Shown here piece after piece: positions 10,016-21,779 of a DNA stretch of 64,000 nt. Under the pieces are notes generated by a model, which ran no database searches, was not told where the DNA came from, and saw only the letters and a list, made by a program, of their open reading frames with translations. The stretch lies in NCBI RefSeq assembly GCF_022376445.1, contig NW_025955143.1, positions 1 to 64,000 on the forward strand, read 5' to 3'. Each line of letters begins with the position of its first letter. The stretch's first letter is position 1. The DNA is from Fomitopsis serialis (lineage: Eukaryota > Basidiomycota > Agaricomycetes > Polyporales > Fomitopsidaceae). Made by a program: the position numbers and the translations under genes.

Positions 10016-12085
10016 CTATAGGGACACCATGATCAGACTGCGAACATCATTCACTGGCTGTCACGAACAGCATGCGCAAATCACTGGATGCCGCATCAGT
10101 CCATGCGATGCAGGATTATATTAGATATGGTATGTATGTCATCCGAACTGCCCCTATTGATACTTATAAGTTATACTGGCAGTGACTCGGTGCGGCTGTA
10201 CAGCAGAGGGCGCAGCCATTCCACCCACACGCTCTGCCAAACGAGCTGCACCCATGCAGACTCGAGCTCATTGACGACGCGTGTTTCGCATGGCTGATGG
10301 AATCTGTCGGCGATTGGTTGGTACGCGCGCACAGTACGGGGCATGGTGTGTACGTCTACAGTCTTATAAGGTGTGTAATTGACCGGGAGAGGATGAGTGG
10401 ACCCTGGTATGTGGCAGATGAGCAGGATCACCGAACGTATGCGAGCTGAGACACAGTGTAAGTGCTCATCTGACAAAGCACAATTGCCGATCACCCCGGT
10501 GTAGGAAAACAGGCTGATGTAACCTATGCCGGAGCAAGTCGCAAGATTGGTATGTTGCAGGCTAATATCAGGCCATGAAGCTGGCTATATCCCTGTGGTA
10601 TACAGAATGGATAAGACATGGGGGCGCACTGTATTTAACTTCAGTAGCATAGCACAGGCTTCAGCTAGTTGCTCTTGAAAGTTGGGCAACAGTCTCCATT
10701 TTGTTACCAAGCTCCTGTCCAACCTTTGCATAGTACTGTTCAGTGACACCAATATAACTACTTTGATGGATACAAGCCCTCAACCAAATCAACACTTCCC
10801 ACCCTTTCTAGGGTTAGGGTTAGATAGAACAGGGGCTGGGCCAGGGTGCGCAGCGTTGAGCCAATACATCACATACACCATAAGTCCCAGTCCTAGGACC
10901 TTACACCCAGTGGTATCTACAAGGGAGGATCACCAAGGCACCCAGAGGCCCCATCTCACCGGCCGGTTAAGATGGAGCTCCTAAGATGCCAGTGGTGACC
11001 AACCCCGCCTACTTGGAACCACTAAACACATCTTGATGAACGCATCCATGGGAATGGTCTCTTAAACGTAGTCTTACAAGATGCTATTAGCCAGGAGAGA
11101 GGAAAAGGGAAACATGTGCCTACCAGTGCTGGAGACCTTGCAGATTCCTGTGCAATAGCAATTCTGCAACTGACGCCCATCTACAAAATCTGAATGAATG
11201 ACAATCAGATGGCCTCATATAGCCAAACATACAGTGTGCTGTATCTGCAATCGCACAAGTGCAATGCATGCCCTCTATAAGCCAACACCCTGTAGGCGTC
11301 AGGGGAGGTCTATTAGGTCAGCAAAAAACACTACTGCTGGCAATATGAACCTGCTAACCAGAGAGGCAAACAACCAGGAGAAGGGGGAAGCTACCAAAGA
11401 AGCAACCAGGGGCAGTAGGCCAGATCATGGACCAGACCACAGCCAATCTGTACAAGGTCAGCGCCTGTGCCAATATGGAACCTATCCATACCTTCACTGA
11501 AGCGTATACCATCTTGCACATGGTCCCCTGCCAACCTCAAAGCCTGCATAGCAGTCATCAGTCCAAGACAACACGATGGGAAAAGAAGACTCTGCCATGC
11601 ATGAAAGTGTTTCTCCCTAATGTTATGTCTCCTGCAGAACGTTGTAAGCCGGCTAGGTTGATGAGCAAGGACACTTACCCCCAAAACTGTGTCCAAGGAA
11701 CAGGTCTTGGTCTCATACCGCAGCCCAGGCTAGTGCTTCTTCTAGGAGGATGTACGTCCCGGATGCTTATCGAGCACACAGAGGAACGCAGACCGGTGCC
11801 ACGGGCACACTATGAGTCGGAGATGCACCGCATCTCCCTCCCCCAGATCCAAACACGGTTTTCGGTAGGTCGGGGAGGCCTCCCAGGACCGCCTAGAACC
11901 GGTCAGACCCTTAACCAACTTGAACCGTCCACATCGAGGAGCGACCTCTCCGCATCAGGCCCAGAGGCCAAAGAATTACACAAAGGAACCCAAACTCAAG
12001 AACTGAGCCGAGGCCCCCAGGTGGCAGTATGGGAACAACAGCGGTTGATCGGCGCTACCCAATTTTACCAAAGCATGACATAATA
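10016..12085. other. Long non-coding or decayed stretch
   Basis: No protein family is recognised on either strand. The longest frame is plus 11427-12083 (about 218 codons), with no known motif and a composition like its surroundings. The 10.6-11.7 kb part is richer in A and T than the flanks and may be an old retroelement body, but no gag, protease or RT motif could be read. Confidence 0.4.
10809..10824 (+). repeat. Short telomere-like TTAGGG motif
   Basis: Two and a half TTAGGG units (tagggttagggttaga) lie inside an otherwise non-repetitive stretch. TTAGGG is the usual telomere unit of basidiomycetes. The run is too short to be a telomere and may be chance. Confidence 0.4.
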
Positions 12086-13040
12086 ATTACCTTGCGACTA
12101 GCAAGGTCTCTTCGGGGGTCTAAATTCGTCGTGAGAAATTTCCGGGTTTTTTGGCCTTGTTTGTCCCGTCCCCAAATCCGGACAGACAGCGCTTAGCCAC
12201 GCTGCCGCCCTCACGCTCCTCACCCACCACGAGCCCCGTTCTCGTTGGCGTCCATGCCAGCGAACACGAATATTCATTAATAGATACGACTCTCCACCAC
12301 GACTTCAATCTCATGCCGCGTTCGTTTCGCCCACAACCCCGGAGCCTCAGGTGCCTTCGCCTCGCGCAAATGGGCGACCCATCCCGACCTCGGCGGCTCC
12401 TCCAATATGTAGGTCGTGCCTCACAGCGCAGAGGGTTTCCGAGTCTGTTGGGGCGCTGCAGTCGGCTCACGTACGTCGCCTTAGACAACACACCTCGGTG
12501 GCATTGACTATTAATGAAAAACCTATGTTTTACCGACAGCGAAACCCACCAGCCGGCTACGACTCGACCGGCGACGAATACGAAACCGCCGACCCAACCC
12601 TTCGATTGCGCACCGCGCGCGGCGCGCTGTTCCCGTCTGCGAGGCCGAGTAGTCAGGCTGGCTCGTAAACAAGAAGCGCGGGGCTTCATTCTGACCCTTC
12701 GGGGACGAATGCTGACCCCCCTCTTGTGAGTCAGTCTGGCCGCTGCCGCCGCCATCGGGCGCATGGAGTGCCAGTTGCTTGCCATAGCAGACCGCGCTAG
12801 GCGACCCCTCCCCGAGCAGTCTCCCCATTAATGCCAACTTGCAGCCGAGGCAGTCGCAGCCACCATACGCGGCTCCGCAGCAGCACTCCCAAGCGCAGAG
12901 CACCAACCTCCCGCCGCCCTGACCACGCCTTCACCTGCGCTGCTGCCGTGCACTGCATCGGGCAGCGCGCCAACGATGTGTAGGCCGCCGTCTTCCCTCT
13001 TCTCCCCTTAGATACATTCATTCACTATTCGATCATTGGC
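12086..13040. other. Region downstream of the helicase fragment
   Basis: Overlapping open frames on both strands (for example minus 12120-12785) are rich in Arg and Ser and hold no known domain. If the helicase at 13044-13565 belongs to a Helitron, this is its 3' side. A 7-bp-stem hairpin (accttgc / gcaaggt) lies at 12091-12109, but no CTRR end follows it. Confidence 0.35.
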
Positions 13041-13043
13041 TAT

Positions 13044-13565
13044 CTACGATACATGCTGTATACCACGAACATTAACTCGTGCTTTCTTTGTCTCGTCATG
13101 AGCACCTTGGAATATACGAATAGTTTGGCGTCCCGAACTGCGCGACAACGCCACGTACAAATTGAACAAGCTCAGCCGTCCTGCAGGCGGCTTTGCTATG
13201 TCAACAATAACATAGGGTATTGTTTGCCCTTGTGATCGATAATCCGTGAATGCATACGCTGCGGTTATGGGGAGTTGGCGCCGCCGGACCACCTTCCTCA
13301 GTCGCTGTCTCTCTTGATCGCCGCTTTCGACCTCTATGTTGAATGTTTGCTCCACCGTTTCAATGGGAATCTCGCACTCGTCCAGTCCATCCAGTGTCGC
13401 CAGCTTCGTGCGCTCCAATCGAACAACAATGTAGGCAGGAGGCCTCGTTAACGGTACGACTGCGACATCGGGAACAGGGGGGTTGTCTGGATGTAAGACG
13501 ATCTTGGTGATCTCTCCCCTAACACAGTGACTGAGAGTCGTGCACCTCACGGACGACATGACCAC
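13044..13565 (-). pseudogene. PIF1/Helitron helicase C-terminal fragment
   Basis: The minus-strand frame covers only the end of a PIF1-family helicase. It has PPAYIVVRLERTK, then the motif V/VI block LPITAAYAFTDYRSQGQTIP and LSLFNLYVALSRSSGRQTI, as in helicases of Helitrons and related basidiomycete proteins. Motifs I to IV with the Walker A loop are missing, and the frame opens at 13565 without upstream helicase sequence. It is a 5'-truncated relic. Confidence 0.85.
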
Positions 13566-14251
13566 TCTAGCGGATGTCTACTACAGTCCAGCCTATCCGA
13601 ATGGTAATGTACATTTTATCTATGTATCTTTTCATGTGAACTAACGAAGGAGGTAAGATGGCGAGAAGGTAGCACAATCCTTATGGCCGTCACAGATCAG
13701 ATGTTATATGCGCAATGTCGAACCACTCAACCGGCTCCCACTGTCCCAACACATCGTAGGGTGCCGGGGATGTTCCAAGATTTCGACGGCTGGGCTGAAC
13801 TTGTTACTGAGGGCGACAACACCGACTCCGAGGAGACACGCGACAACGCAAGACTCATCCACAAACGAGTCCCTTTGTCTCTTCGATCACCCTACTTAAT
13901 TGGACACCCTGCATGATGTGCATCTACAGTGTTCCTAAGTATCACTGGATTCATCACTCAATCTGTGTTACATGCAGTGGGTGGTTGGAACGGGTACGGC
14001 TATCTCTGCACGTGTAGTAATGCGCTCTGACGAACTAACCTGCGCAGGCACGAAGAAGACATTTGATACGCACGTCAGAGATTATGCATTAATAGCGGCC
14101 CTTATTCCGAGCCAATCCGCATCCAAGGGTGGCGCTGCAATCTATCACAGATTCTTTCGCACCAAGGTGTTCATTTAACATGCATGTCGAGCACCGCCCG
14201 TGACCAAGGAAGTCGCAATAGACAGATATCCATTCATTCCGGTAAGATTGT
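13566..14251. other. Nothing recognised
   Basis: Short plus-strand frames at 13683-13916 and 13972-14178 have no recognisable domain. The stretch lies directly upstream of the helicase relic on its coding strand but carries none of the missing helicase motifs. Confidence 0.4.
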
Positions 14252-14650
14252 ATGTCTGATTGGGATTCTGTCGCATCCATTGACTTTGGCTTCACATGCA
14301 AGGCGACTGACGGCACAATGCCAGTCTCCGTATTAACGACGAAAGACAAGCATTATGCGGAAGCGTGTGCCATCTCAAGTCGCTGGCAGATCACTCAAAG
14401 ATTACCTGCCTGGGAACACGATCGCCGAACGGGCACGCTGGTTTCTTGCGACCCAACAAGATTTCAGGAAGGCGATCGCGTTGAGGTGTTTGTGACACCA
14501 GCTATACGTTTTAGAAATGAGTGCTATTTCACGATGCTTGGTATTATACGACTAGCTACCGCGAAACGATTGCGACGGAGGCACTGGCAGACGTACAACG
14601 AGAACAGATCTACTTACCCTTGTGCCGTTCAACGAGCCAATTTACATTAG
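14252..14650 (+). CDS. Unrecognised 132-residue open frame
   Basis: The predicted protein starts MSDWDSVASIDFGFTCKATD and has a mixed, protein-like composition (EGDRVEVFVTPAIRFRNECY), ending in a basic stretch. There is no signal peptide or membrane helix. It may be a fragment of a transposon-carried gene, given the helicase relic 0.7 kb away. I do not recognise the family. Confidence 0.35.
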   Translation: MSDWDSVASIDFGFTCKATDGTMPVSVLTTKDKHYAEACAISSRWQITQRLPAWEHDRRTGTLVSCDPTRFQEGDRVEVFVTPAIRFRNECYFTMLGIIRLATAKRLRRRHWQTYNENRSTYPCAVQRANLH

Positions 14651-16615
14651 AACTGCTTCCCATCTTGTTCAGTCATGTAAACCATTCTCGTTACAAACGA
14701 AACACACTACCTTCAGCATAAAAATGTTCCTTAGTCGCAAGGTACACAGCCGGCGCCCGCGCCGGCGCCACTCGCGTATACACGGTCACATGACTAAACT
14801 CATGGATGTGGGAACAATGTCGGCGGAATTAATGGAGCAACTCTGGGGACCCATCCCTCCACCGGGCAGCTCCCTCCTTCTGTCCGGTTCCTGTCAAACA
14901 GTCTCCCGCACCAGCTCTGGTGGTTTACTCTCCTCGTGATGCGCTGAAATTTGCCTGAGAGCCTTAGTGTGTATGTGGATATGACTGGGTCGTGGTTGCT
15001 TCGGCGCCTTGGCGCTTTGGCATACAGTGTGTCTTCGTCCTTGCATGTGGGGTTGCGACCACGGGGTAGCTACTGAACACGCGACAGCATCGCACATTTC
15101 GGTGCTTGCGTACGGACGTGAGCAGAGGGACAGCCGAGGCCGGATGTGCCACGGGCGTATAGTGGGATAATGGGGAGAGGGCGGAAGTAAGCATGCGAGC
15201 TCAGGCTTGTCAAGCGGCGACGGGAGTATGGAGATTGATGAGAGGCGGGTGGATGGTGAGGGACTATCATGATGGTGCTCACAACAGTCCTTTCAACTCT
15301 CTTCCTCCCACAGGCTGTCGGCCTCTCCTGCATGCTCCTTCACAGCTGCTCGTCCTCATGGCAATTGGAACATACCCCGGATCTGGTAACATGCGTACCG
15401 CCGTGTCTTGCGGGATTGTCTTACGGGTACGTGTAATGCTCTTTGATGGCGGGCCCGGCGAGGCCTCCTCCTCAGGTCTTGGTATGTGCAATAGCGCAGC
15501 CGCCTGGCTGTTGCGCTGTGGGGCATGTTTCTCCTCTTTGCAAGACAGGCTCGCGGATATGCTAACAGTTGAGCTTGAGGCAGCAGGGGGGCTACGCCTG
15601 CCTCGTCATTGCTGGATACGGATCCTCATGAGCCCGAGAGGATTGAGGAGCGGGGGCACGAACGGGTGGCATCCCGGCTGCTCTGGGGAACAAAGGAGGC
15701 AGCCCGGGGCGTGGCCAGGCATCCAAGACCCCACTTTAATCAATACGCCGGTGGGCATTGACATCGGAAACGACGATGGAGAGGTAGGTACGTCCGTCGT
15801 TTTCGAGCCTCCGCGCTCGAGTTCTCTCCTCGCCCCGGACCCTTCTCCCCACCGAGTACTTTCGTGTTCTCTCCCCACCCCCTTGGCTCCGTGTTCACCA
15901 GGTTCCAAGCAAAGTTCCTGTTCAGTCCTGAACTTGTACGTGCATTGTGCAAGCCTGCATCCTAGGTCGCGTGTTGTCAGAGCGGCGGGCTGTTGATATG
16001 AGGTCACCAGAGTCGCCCCGGTGGAATAGATTAACAGGAAAGCGAGTTAGATGGGCAAGAGGGGAAGTTTTTGGCGATCTTGAGTCTTCAGAGGGCTTGT
16101 CGGGCACTCAAGCTGCTAGACAGTTGCTAACATGGGCTCGCGTGTCCCTTGGGACAGCGTGAATGTCTTGCAATGTGGTCCGGCGGTCGTGGTGGCTGCC
16201 CGAGTCATGGTCGAGTTGCGGTCGAGTTGGTGGTGGTCCGACGGTTCTGGTGTCAGCCAGGGTCAGCATGTCAAATGGTCGGCTATTGTGTGGGGCAGAG
16301 GCGCTCAAGCAGGTAAGTACATTGCCCAGGCTATCTTGCTATGCCGCACTTTCTTTACAGCTCTTGAACGCGGCGGAAGAACTTTGACGAGTGCCACATT
16401 TTACGAGGTGGCAGTGATAGAACAGAAATACCAGATATGGACAACTCATGAACGATGAAGTGGGCTGGGGCTCAGTACTTACATACAAGTAGAGCAAGCA
16501 AATAGACGGGTAAGATATGCCATTATAGGCAGGCCCGTAGTATGCCGATGGAGCGCCCATCACTGCGGACAAACCACGTTGTGCGAAGCGCTCACAAGGT
16601 ACTTACATTGTAAGG
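14651..16615. other. No gene supported
   Basis: Several open frames overlap (plus 15193-15996 is the longest), but none shows a domain, a paralogue or splice sites that join neighbours. A GC-rich palindrome (ccggcgcccgcgccggcgcc) lies near 14751. The composition is ordinary. Confidence 0.4.
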
Positions 16616-16649
16616 GCATGTATATTTTTACGGCTCTAAGTCGGAGCTC

Positions 16650-16790
16650 CTAACATAGGGAATGGTATTCCTTTGTTCGGGATAACATTTCAAATGTTCC
16701 CATAATCGGGAATGTAAGTGTTATGTTCTTCCTATGTTCCCTGTTCTAGGAATGTACTTCCCATGTAAGGGATTTTCACTTGGTGGCTTA
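16650..16790 (+). repeat. Cluster of GGAATGT / ACATTCC-like words
   Basis: Within about 140 nt the words gggaatg, ggaatgt and atgttcc recur many times in both orientations, interleaved with cctatgttcc and cccatgtaagg. The stretch can fold on itself in several ways. It lies in non-coding DNA. Confidence 0.5.
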
Positions 16791-18440
16791 CTACAGCGAG
16801 TTCCATATCGCAAGGCCCCATGGCCGAAAATCACACACAGGCGGGCCGCGAATTCCATGACTTACCTGCACGAAATCGAAAACGAGACCGAGGCAAAAAA
16901 AACATAAATGCATTCCCCACATACAGACTAAAGCTCGCAATGTTATTGTACCGTATGCACCCAGAGCACCGTTCCTTATTCGAGGCTACACGCATATTGC
17001 CTGAGCTTATGTACGAGAACAGTGACTAAGCCGTGTCGAAGAGAGCTTCAGCAAAGACATGCACCGGCAAAAGTCGCGTGTGGGCTGCGCATGGACAAGA
17101 CGTAGACGAGGTAGTTGCATACCGGTACCGCCTCGCCCAAGTAAGCAAACTGCGCGAACGAACAGCTCACCCCCTTCTTTTCGTTCGCAATGCATGAATG
17201 CACGACGTGACAGGCGGGCAGGCGACTGGCTGAATGGCCGGGAAAAGCAACGAGCGAGTAAGTGGGCATGCGTGCGCGACGGCGAGTGAGAAAGCTGGTA
17301 AATGAGGGGGCGGTTACGCAAGCGATCGAACGGGTGGTGTTCGGGAGGCCAGTGGATGAGTCAGTGAGCGGGCAACGGAACGTTGATAGCACTACTGAGT
17401 GTGCTATGAGGTGAGCGAATGTGTTCGTTCGTCGTGTTCGCTCGCGTGAACAAAAAACTGGCAAGGAAAGCGAGCATTAGTCTCTATACGTACCTTCGAC
17501 TTCCAAGCCTTAGTGCAGTTCAGCTCGCCCTCACCACAACTGTTCTGCACGTTGTCCGACGCTGCTATCATCTCCTTCTTCCGCGCTGAAGGCACGCAAA
17601 ACCTGGGGCGGCGTGCGACGTCGTTCAATTTGAGACGTTGAGAACAGGTTGAGAGGTGCAAGCCAGGCGGCCGCCACAACATAGATCTCGGTTACACTTA
17701 GCAGACGTATTACTAAGGGATAAGGAGGTTATTTCGGAGGTCCGCTCAACCCCGCCCTGTACGTGTCCAAGGGGGTGGGGCCTTGCGATATGGAAGTCGC
17801 TGTAGTATACACGCTCTTGCAATGTTAGGCCCATGTAAGCGCCTCGCACAATCCGGGTTGTCCGCAGTGCATGCGATTGTACACGACCCGCTATGTAGCG
17901 TCCACACGATCTGCGATCTGTGATCGAGTGTGATCGAGGAGCGCCCGTGCGTTCGGCTGCAACCCGTTTGGCCGCCTGACAGGTAACTCAATTCCCTTTA
18001 ACATTGGCTTGGGCTCCTGGAGGCCCAGTTCTAATTCATGTCTGTGCGCTTCCGACTGTGTGTTAATGAACTTGCAGTTTAGTATCGCAGACAGTCAATC
18101 TGAGACACTGCAGGGGCCCACATAATGGGTTCTGTGAATGGGTCAGTCTCCGTAACGTCATGAGAATGCATGCAAACCTGATCAGAGCCTTGCGTAGCAT
18201 GGTGTCCCATGTGGTTGTGTCAGTGCACGTCCTGTTGCAAGCTTTATGAATCGTCCATGTTTGGTGAATGGTACATAAGTGTACAAAACACATGTGCATG
18301 ATTGATGCATGGCCATGCAGAGCTCAGTGGGTCATGAAGCACTGCAGCGTCAAGGTCCCAAAAACGGGCATCCTTTCTGCACAGGACTGCGTGCGACGAT
18401 CACAATGTCATTTCGACTCTTCACCAGACTAAGAACTACA
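16791..18440. other. No gene supported
   Basis: A small plus frame at 16820-17029 (MAENHTQAGREFHDLPARN, 69 codons) has an ATG and stop but no recognised family. The remainder holds only short overlapping frames on both strands. Confidence 0.35.
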
Positions 18441-18442
18441 AG

Positions 18443-19235
18443 CACCTAATACATTGCGAGCCATACCTCACGACGATGCCTCAGGAAGCGACTCACTCGA
18501 GTGACCAGGTCCTCAGCAGTAGATGTGAATGATCTAAGACTGTGTGTCGGCTAAAGTTTCGCACGGTACTGTGTCGCTTACCTCCAGCGAGCAAGAGCCA
18601 CCGTAGATTTGGCAAGCGGTGCATGGATTGTCGATGTACCGCTGGCATTCCGGCAACTCTGCCGCCACGCAATATTTTCACCGGCGTGCCCCATAGTGCT
18701 GTGGACAAACCTGAGAACAATCAATGACTGTGGCTAGAAACATACATACCTTCTGGTAGATCTCATGGTTGGGGTCCTGTATAATCTGGTGCTCTTCAAG
18801 CTCATAGTCGACATCCGAGGTCAAAAAGGTGTCGTAAGAGACATCTATGGGTAAGGTAAGTCAACCTGCCTGAGGGCGTAGAAACATGACTCACCTTTCA
18901 GTCGCTTTCCCTCTGAGAATGTGCGAGTCAGTATGAGCTATGCGCGGGGTGGATCGCTTCCCTTGACATACCTCCAACTAAGTTCAGAAGTATATCTATC
19001 TTCCGCACCAGCTGTGTCGAGGCCTCGCGGTTGGGATATTCTTGCCGTGCAGCGGTGATTGCCTCTGACCTCAGTTCCCTCAAGGGCGGGTCCTCGGGGG
19101 AGCTGTGTCTCCATTGCCAGCAAATCCGGACCGTCGGCCGGCGACCGCCGCTGGCTCCAGCAATTCCATCCAGGGCGCTGTCTGTGTGATAGTCAGGCGA
19201 TCCGCTGCACGCCCATCTGAGGGTCACTCACTCAC
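18443..19235 (-). pseudogene. Unrecognised multi-exon gene with in-frame stop
   Basis: Clear splice signals define a gene. One exon is 19181-18972 (contains HSSPEDPPLRELRSEAITA and LVRKIDILLNLVG). A micro-exon of 18 nt is at 18912-18895, and another exon at 18844-18750 contains DVSYDTFLTSDVDYELEEHQ. Introns of 54, 59 and 50 nt lie at 19182-19235, 18913-18971 and 18845-18894, and phases agree throughout. The following exon (18698-18580) reads AELPECQRYIDNPCTACQIY, with four Cys over the exon, but an in-frame TGA at 18678-18680 precedes it. Another acceptor avoids the stop only by losing this frame. Further exons run to about 18443 (DLVTRVSRFLRHRRE). Upstream exons may reach 19555. The function is unknown. 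Confidence 0.6.
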
Positions 19236-19239
19236 AAAC

Positions 19240-19900
19240 ACCCCGCGCAGCAACCGATCGGCTCCCAGTCCAAATGACTGACAACGACACCAATGACCAA
19301 CCTGGCCAGCGCCCGGAGCATACCATCGGCCCACCCTGCTGGGGGGAGGTCGCTGACAAATATGCTGAGGTTGCCGGGGCGGGGCCGGTCCGCCTTGAGG
19401 TTGCGGAACTGGCCAATTGCGTGCGGAAATCGGTCAGAGTGAAAACGCCGACCATGGTGGTGGTTCAGTCGTAGGAGGGATCTGTGTTGTGGTTTTGCGA
19501 TGTGTCGCCACCGGTTGATCGGGCGCCCGATTACAAGCCGCGGGACCGCAGCCACATTGAAGGGCGCTCTGTGACCCTGATAGGGTGAGTATTGAGGGGA
19601 GTTGTCGGAGGCCCATCAGTGCAGCCTAAAAGCCTGTCAATTGCGAAGTCGCGTTGAGTAAATCTAGCCTATGGTGAGAGATAGCCGAAGAGTATCGTAA
19701 GTAAACGGGTCCTGTGCTGCCAATCGTGCGTCTGGCGCACCATTGGCGCAAGTGCGGGGCTTGGGTGTCTCTGGTGAGGCTTATTTTCCCGGATAATTGC
19801 TGAAGCCAATGATCCGCAAAATACAAGCGGGGTGCTCTTGGCAGGGTGCTAGTTTGTCCTAACCTAACATGGGAGACGGGTCCTGAATTCAAGAGAAGGG
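19240..19900. other. Possible 5' exons, otherwise empty
   Basis: Two minus frames at 19228-19455 and 19232-19555 could begin the gene at 18443-19235, but the choice could not be made from splice phase. From 19626 to 19900 nothing is recognised. Confidence 0.3.
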
Positions 19901-19988
19901 GGTAGGCACAGATGGTTAAAAGGGCAGACTCTGAGAGGAAGATCGCCCTAAATTATCCCCACACACACACACCTCCAGACGTGTCGCA

Positions 19989-21340
19989 ATGGGTTGGTTA
20001 CCGCTCCCCAGCCCTGACGCTGTCCCTCCTCAAGCGCAGCTCAACCTGCGTGAGTTCAACAACCTCTGCGATATCCTGTATAACAACCTCGATCGCCAAA
20101 CCGACCGACCTCAATACAAGTTAGTTCTGTCTTGCAGCGTTGGCCGGACGCTATTCTGATTATGAAGACTCAAAGATGGAGCGCCGCATCTGGATTAACC
20201 CGCGCGTCGATGCAGCCCTGCCCCCACCTGCAGACAACAACTTGGAGCCCACAGACGAAGGTCACTATCGCGTCCGCCACGATTACGACTCCATGATAGG
20301 CTGCTCCGAAAGCTTGCCTTACAGCACCGGCATACACGTTTCACGCTGCCGTCGTTCAAAGACACCTTGAAGAAGAGAAAACCGGTGCACATTGGGTGGC
20401 CTGTGAAATTTACTCCGGAGGTACGGCGTTCTTCTGCCCACGCGCGTTGACATCGGTATTGACACGTTGCGGAACAGCAAACACGTCTCATTGACCTCAG
20501 CAACATTCCAAGCATGTGCTTTACGAAGGTCGACGTCCATCAGAAGTGCAACATGATGTTTCCGGCGTTGTACAGACCTGGCGAGAGCGCCAAATTGCGA
20601 AGCAGCTATACCCCCTGTTCTGCGAAGACGTGGTATGAGCCAGCCTGAAGGAAATTACCTATTCACACCTGAGCCACTGGCCTCAGACGTACGCTGAGGC
20701 GTCTCTGAGGGCCCACGACCGTCGTGGTCAGTTTCACTTCTCTTCAATCGAGATCGCGGCTCCCTTTCTTCGCGCGCTCAGCCGTTGCATGTTCGAACGC
20801 ATGGAAGACATTCCCGAGTTCAAGGGAGCGTTCTTCTATCACGAGTCTCGTGGGAGCAAAGGAGGCACCCACCACAATCCAAACGATGACATCGATGCGG
20901 ATATGGCGTTGGAGGACGTCTTTTCAAAGCTGGATTTCCTCAAGTTGTCCGAGGACGATCTCAAGGACCGTTGACTTGTCGATGTCGCGCTGAAGGTCGA
21001 ACACTCGGGCCATGGCATTCACTGGGCTACGGACTTGCATGACGCCATCCTTGCACATGTTTTGCCTAACGTCCAACCGGACACCCTTACCCATCTCCTG
21101 GAGAGCGAGGCGTTCAAGCTCGATCCCTGCATGCAGCTGACGGACATCGCCGGGTTCAGTGTCACGACTCCAACTGTGGGGCAACATGACTTGGTCAAGT
21201 ATGCGAACGTATACAGCACGGAGCAGGGGCTTTACTGTCAGCTGCAGCTTACGACCGATTTCCTTGAGCGAACGTTTCCCGCGGAATACGGACGCGCTGC
21301 TTGTGTGGCTCATGGACCATGGACTCCTTGGAGCGCATGA
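19989..21340 (+). pseudogene. Decayed large conserved-looking gene
   Basis: Several plus-strand frames read like one protein broken by shifts and stops. The pieces are LNLREFNNLCDILYNNLDRQ (about 20035-20115), WINPRVDAALPPPADNNLEP with DEGHYRVRHDYDSMIG (20190-20300), and FERMEDIPEFKGAFFYHESR (20791 onward). A long stretch then runs from EDVFSKLDFLKLSEDDLKDR to a stop at 20972. After that stop, the same frame region continues as HGIHWATDLHDAILAHVLP, KLDPCMQLTDIAGFSVTTPT and TEQGLYCQLQLTTDFLERTF. I do not recognise the family. The even, protein-like composition suggests a once-functional gene, perhaps spread in copies across the genome. Confidence 0.5.
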
Positions 21341-21564
21341 ATGGGTCACCCCAAGCGGTCAGCACCCGCCTAGAGGTTCGTATATCCGCGTCGTAGTCGT
21401 GCATCGTTGGATAACTGCTCTTGAATAGACGGAGACTGAACCGTCTCCGGGCATAGATTCGAAGACTGACCATCTCAGATCCGGCGTGTGGAGATGTGAA
21501 GATATCCCCATGCAAACGATACCTTCCCGATTTGGATTTGCCGCCCGCCATGCAGCGCTTGACT

Positions 21565-21760
21565 CTTCTTCTGCGTCTTATATACCCTCTCTCTCCTCTG
21601 TCGTCTCCACGACTGACGCCGTCTTACTGGCTGTCGTCGTCGTCATTGTCGCTGCCATCGCCACGACTTGCCGCCCGTCTTCCTCGCTCGTCGCGTCTCC
21701 GCCGCCGCCGCCGCCGTCTTCCTCCCTGCCTCCGCCTCTTTCTCGGAGTTCCAGCCATGG
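21565..21760 (+). repeat. CT/CCG low-complexity stretch
   Basis: Pyrimidine-rich DNA with tgtcgtcgtc and ccgccgccgccgccg runs gives Ser/Pro/Val-rich open frames on the plus strand. These frames are likely composition artefacts. Confidence 0.6.
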
Positions 21761-21779
21761 GTCGCGGTCTTGCGGTCTA

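Noticed and set aside
10809..10824. Internal telomere
   Set aside because: Only two and a half TTAGGG units, with ordinary sequence on both sides.
12091..14745. A transposon bounded by the inverted word taccttgcgacta at 12090 and 14733
   Set aside because: The match is only 13 nt, no target duplication or Helitron CTRR end is present, and the helicase relic inside is too short to support an element boundary.
15193..15996. 267-codon plus-strand ORF as a gene
   Set aside because: No domain, no paralogue, and an equally open minus frame overlaps it; composition alone can explain it.
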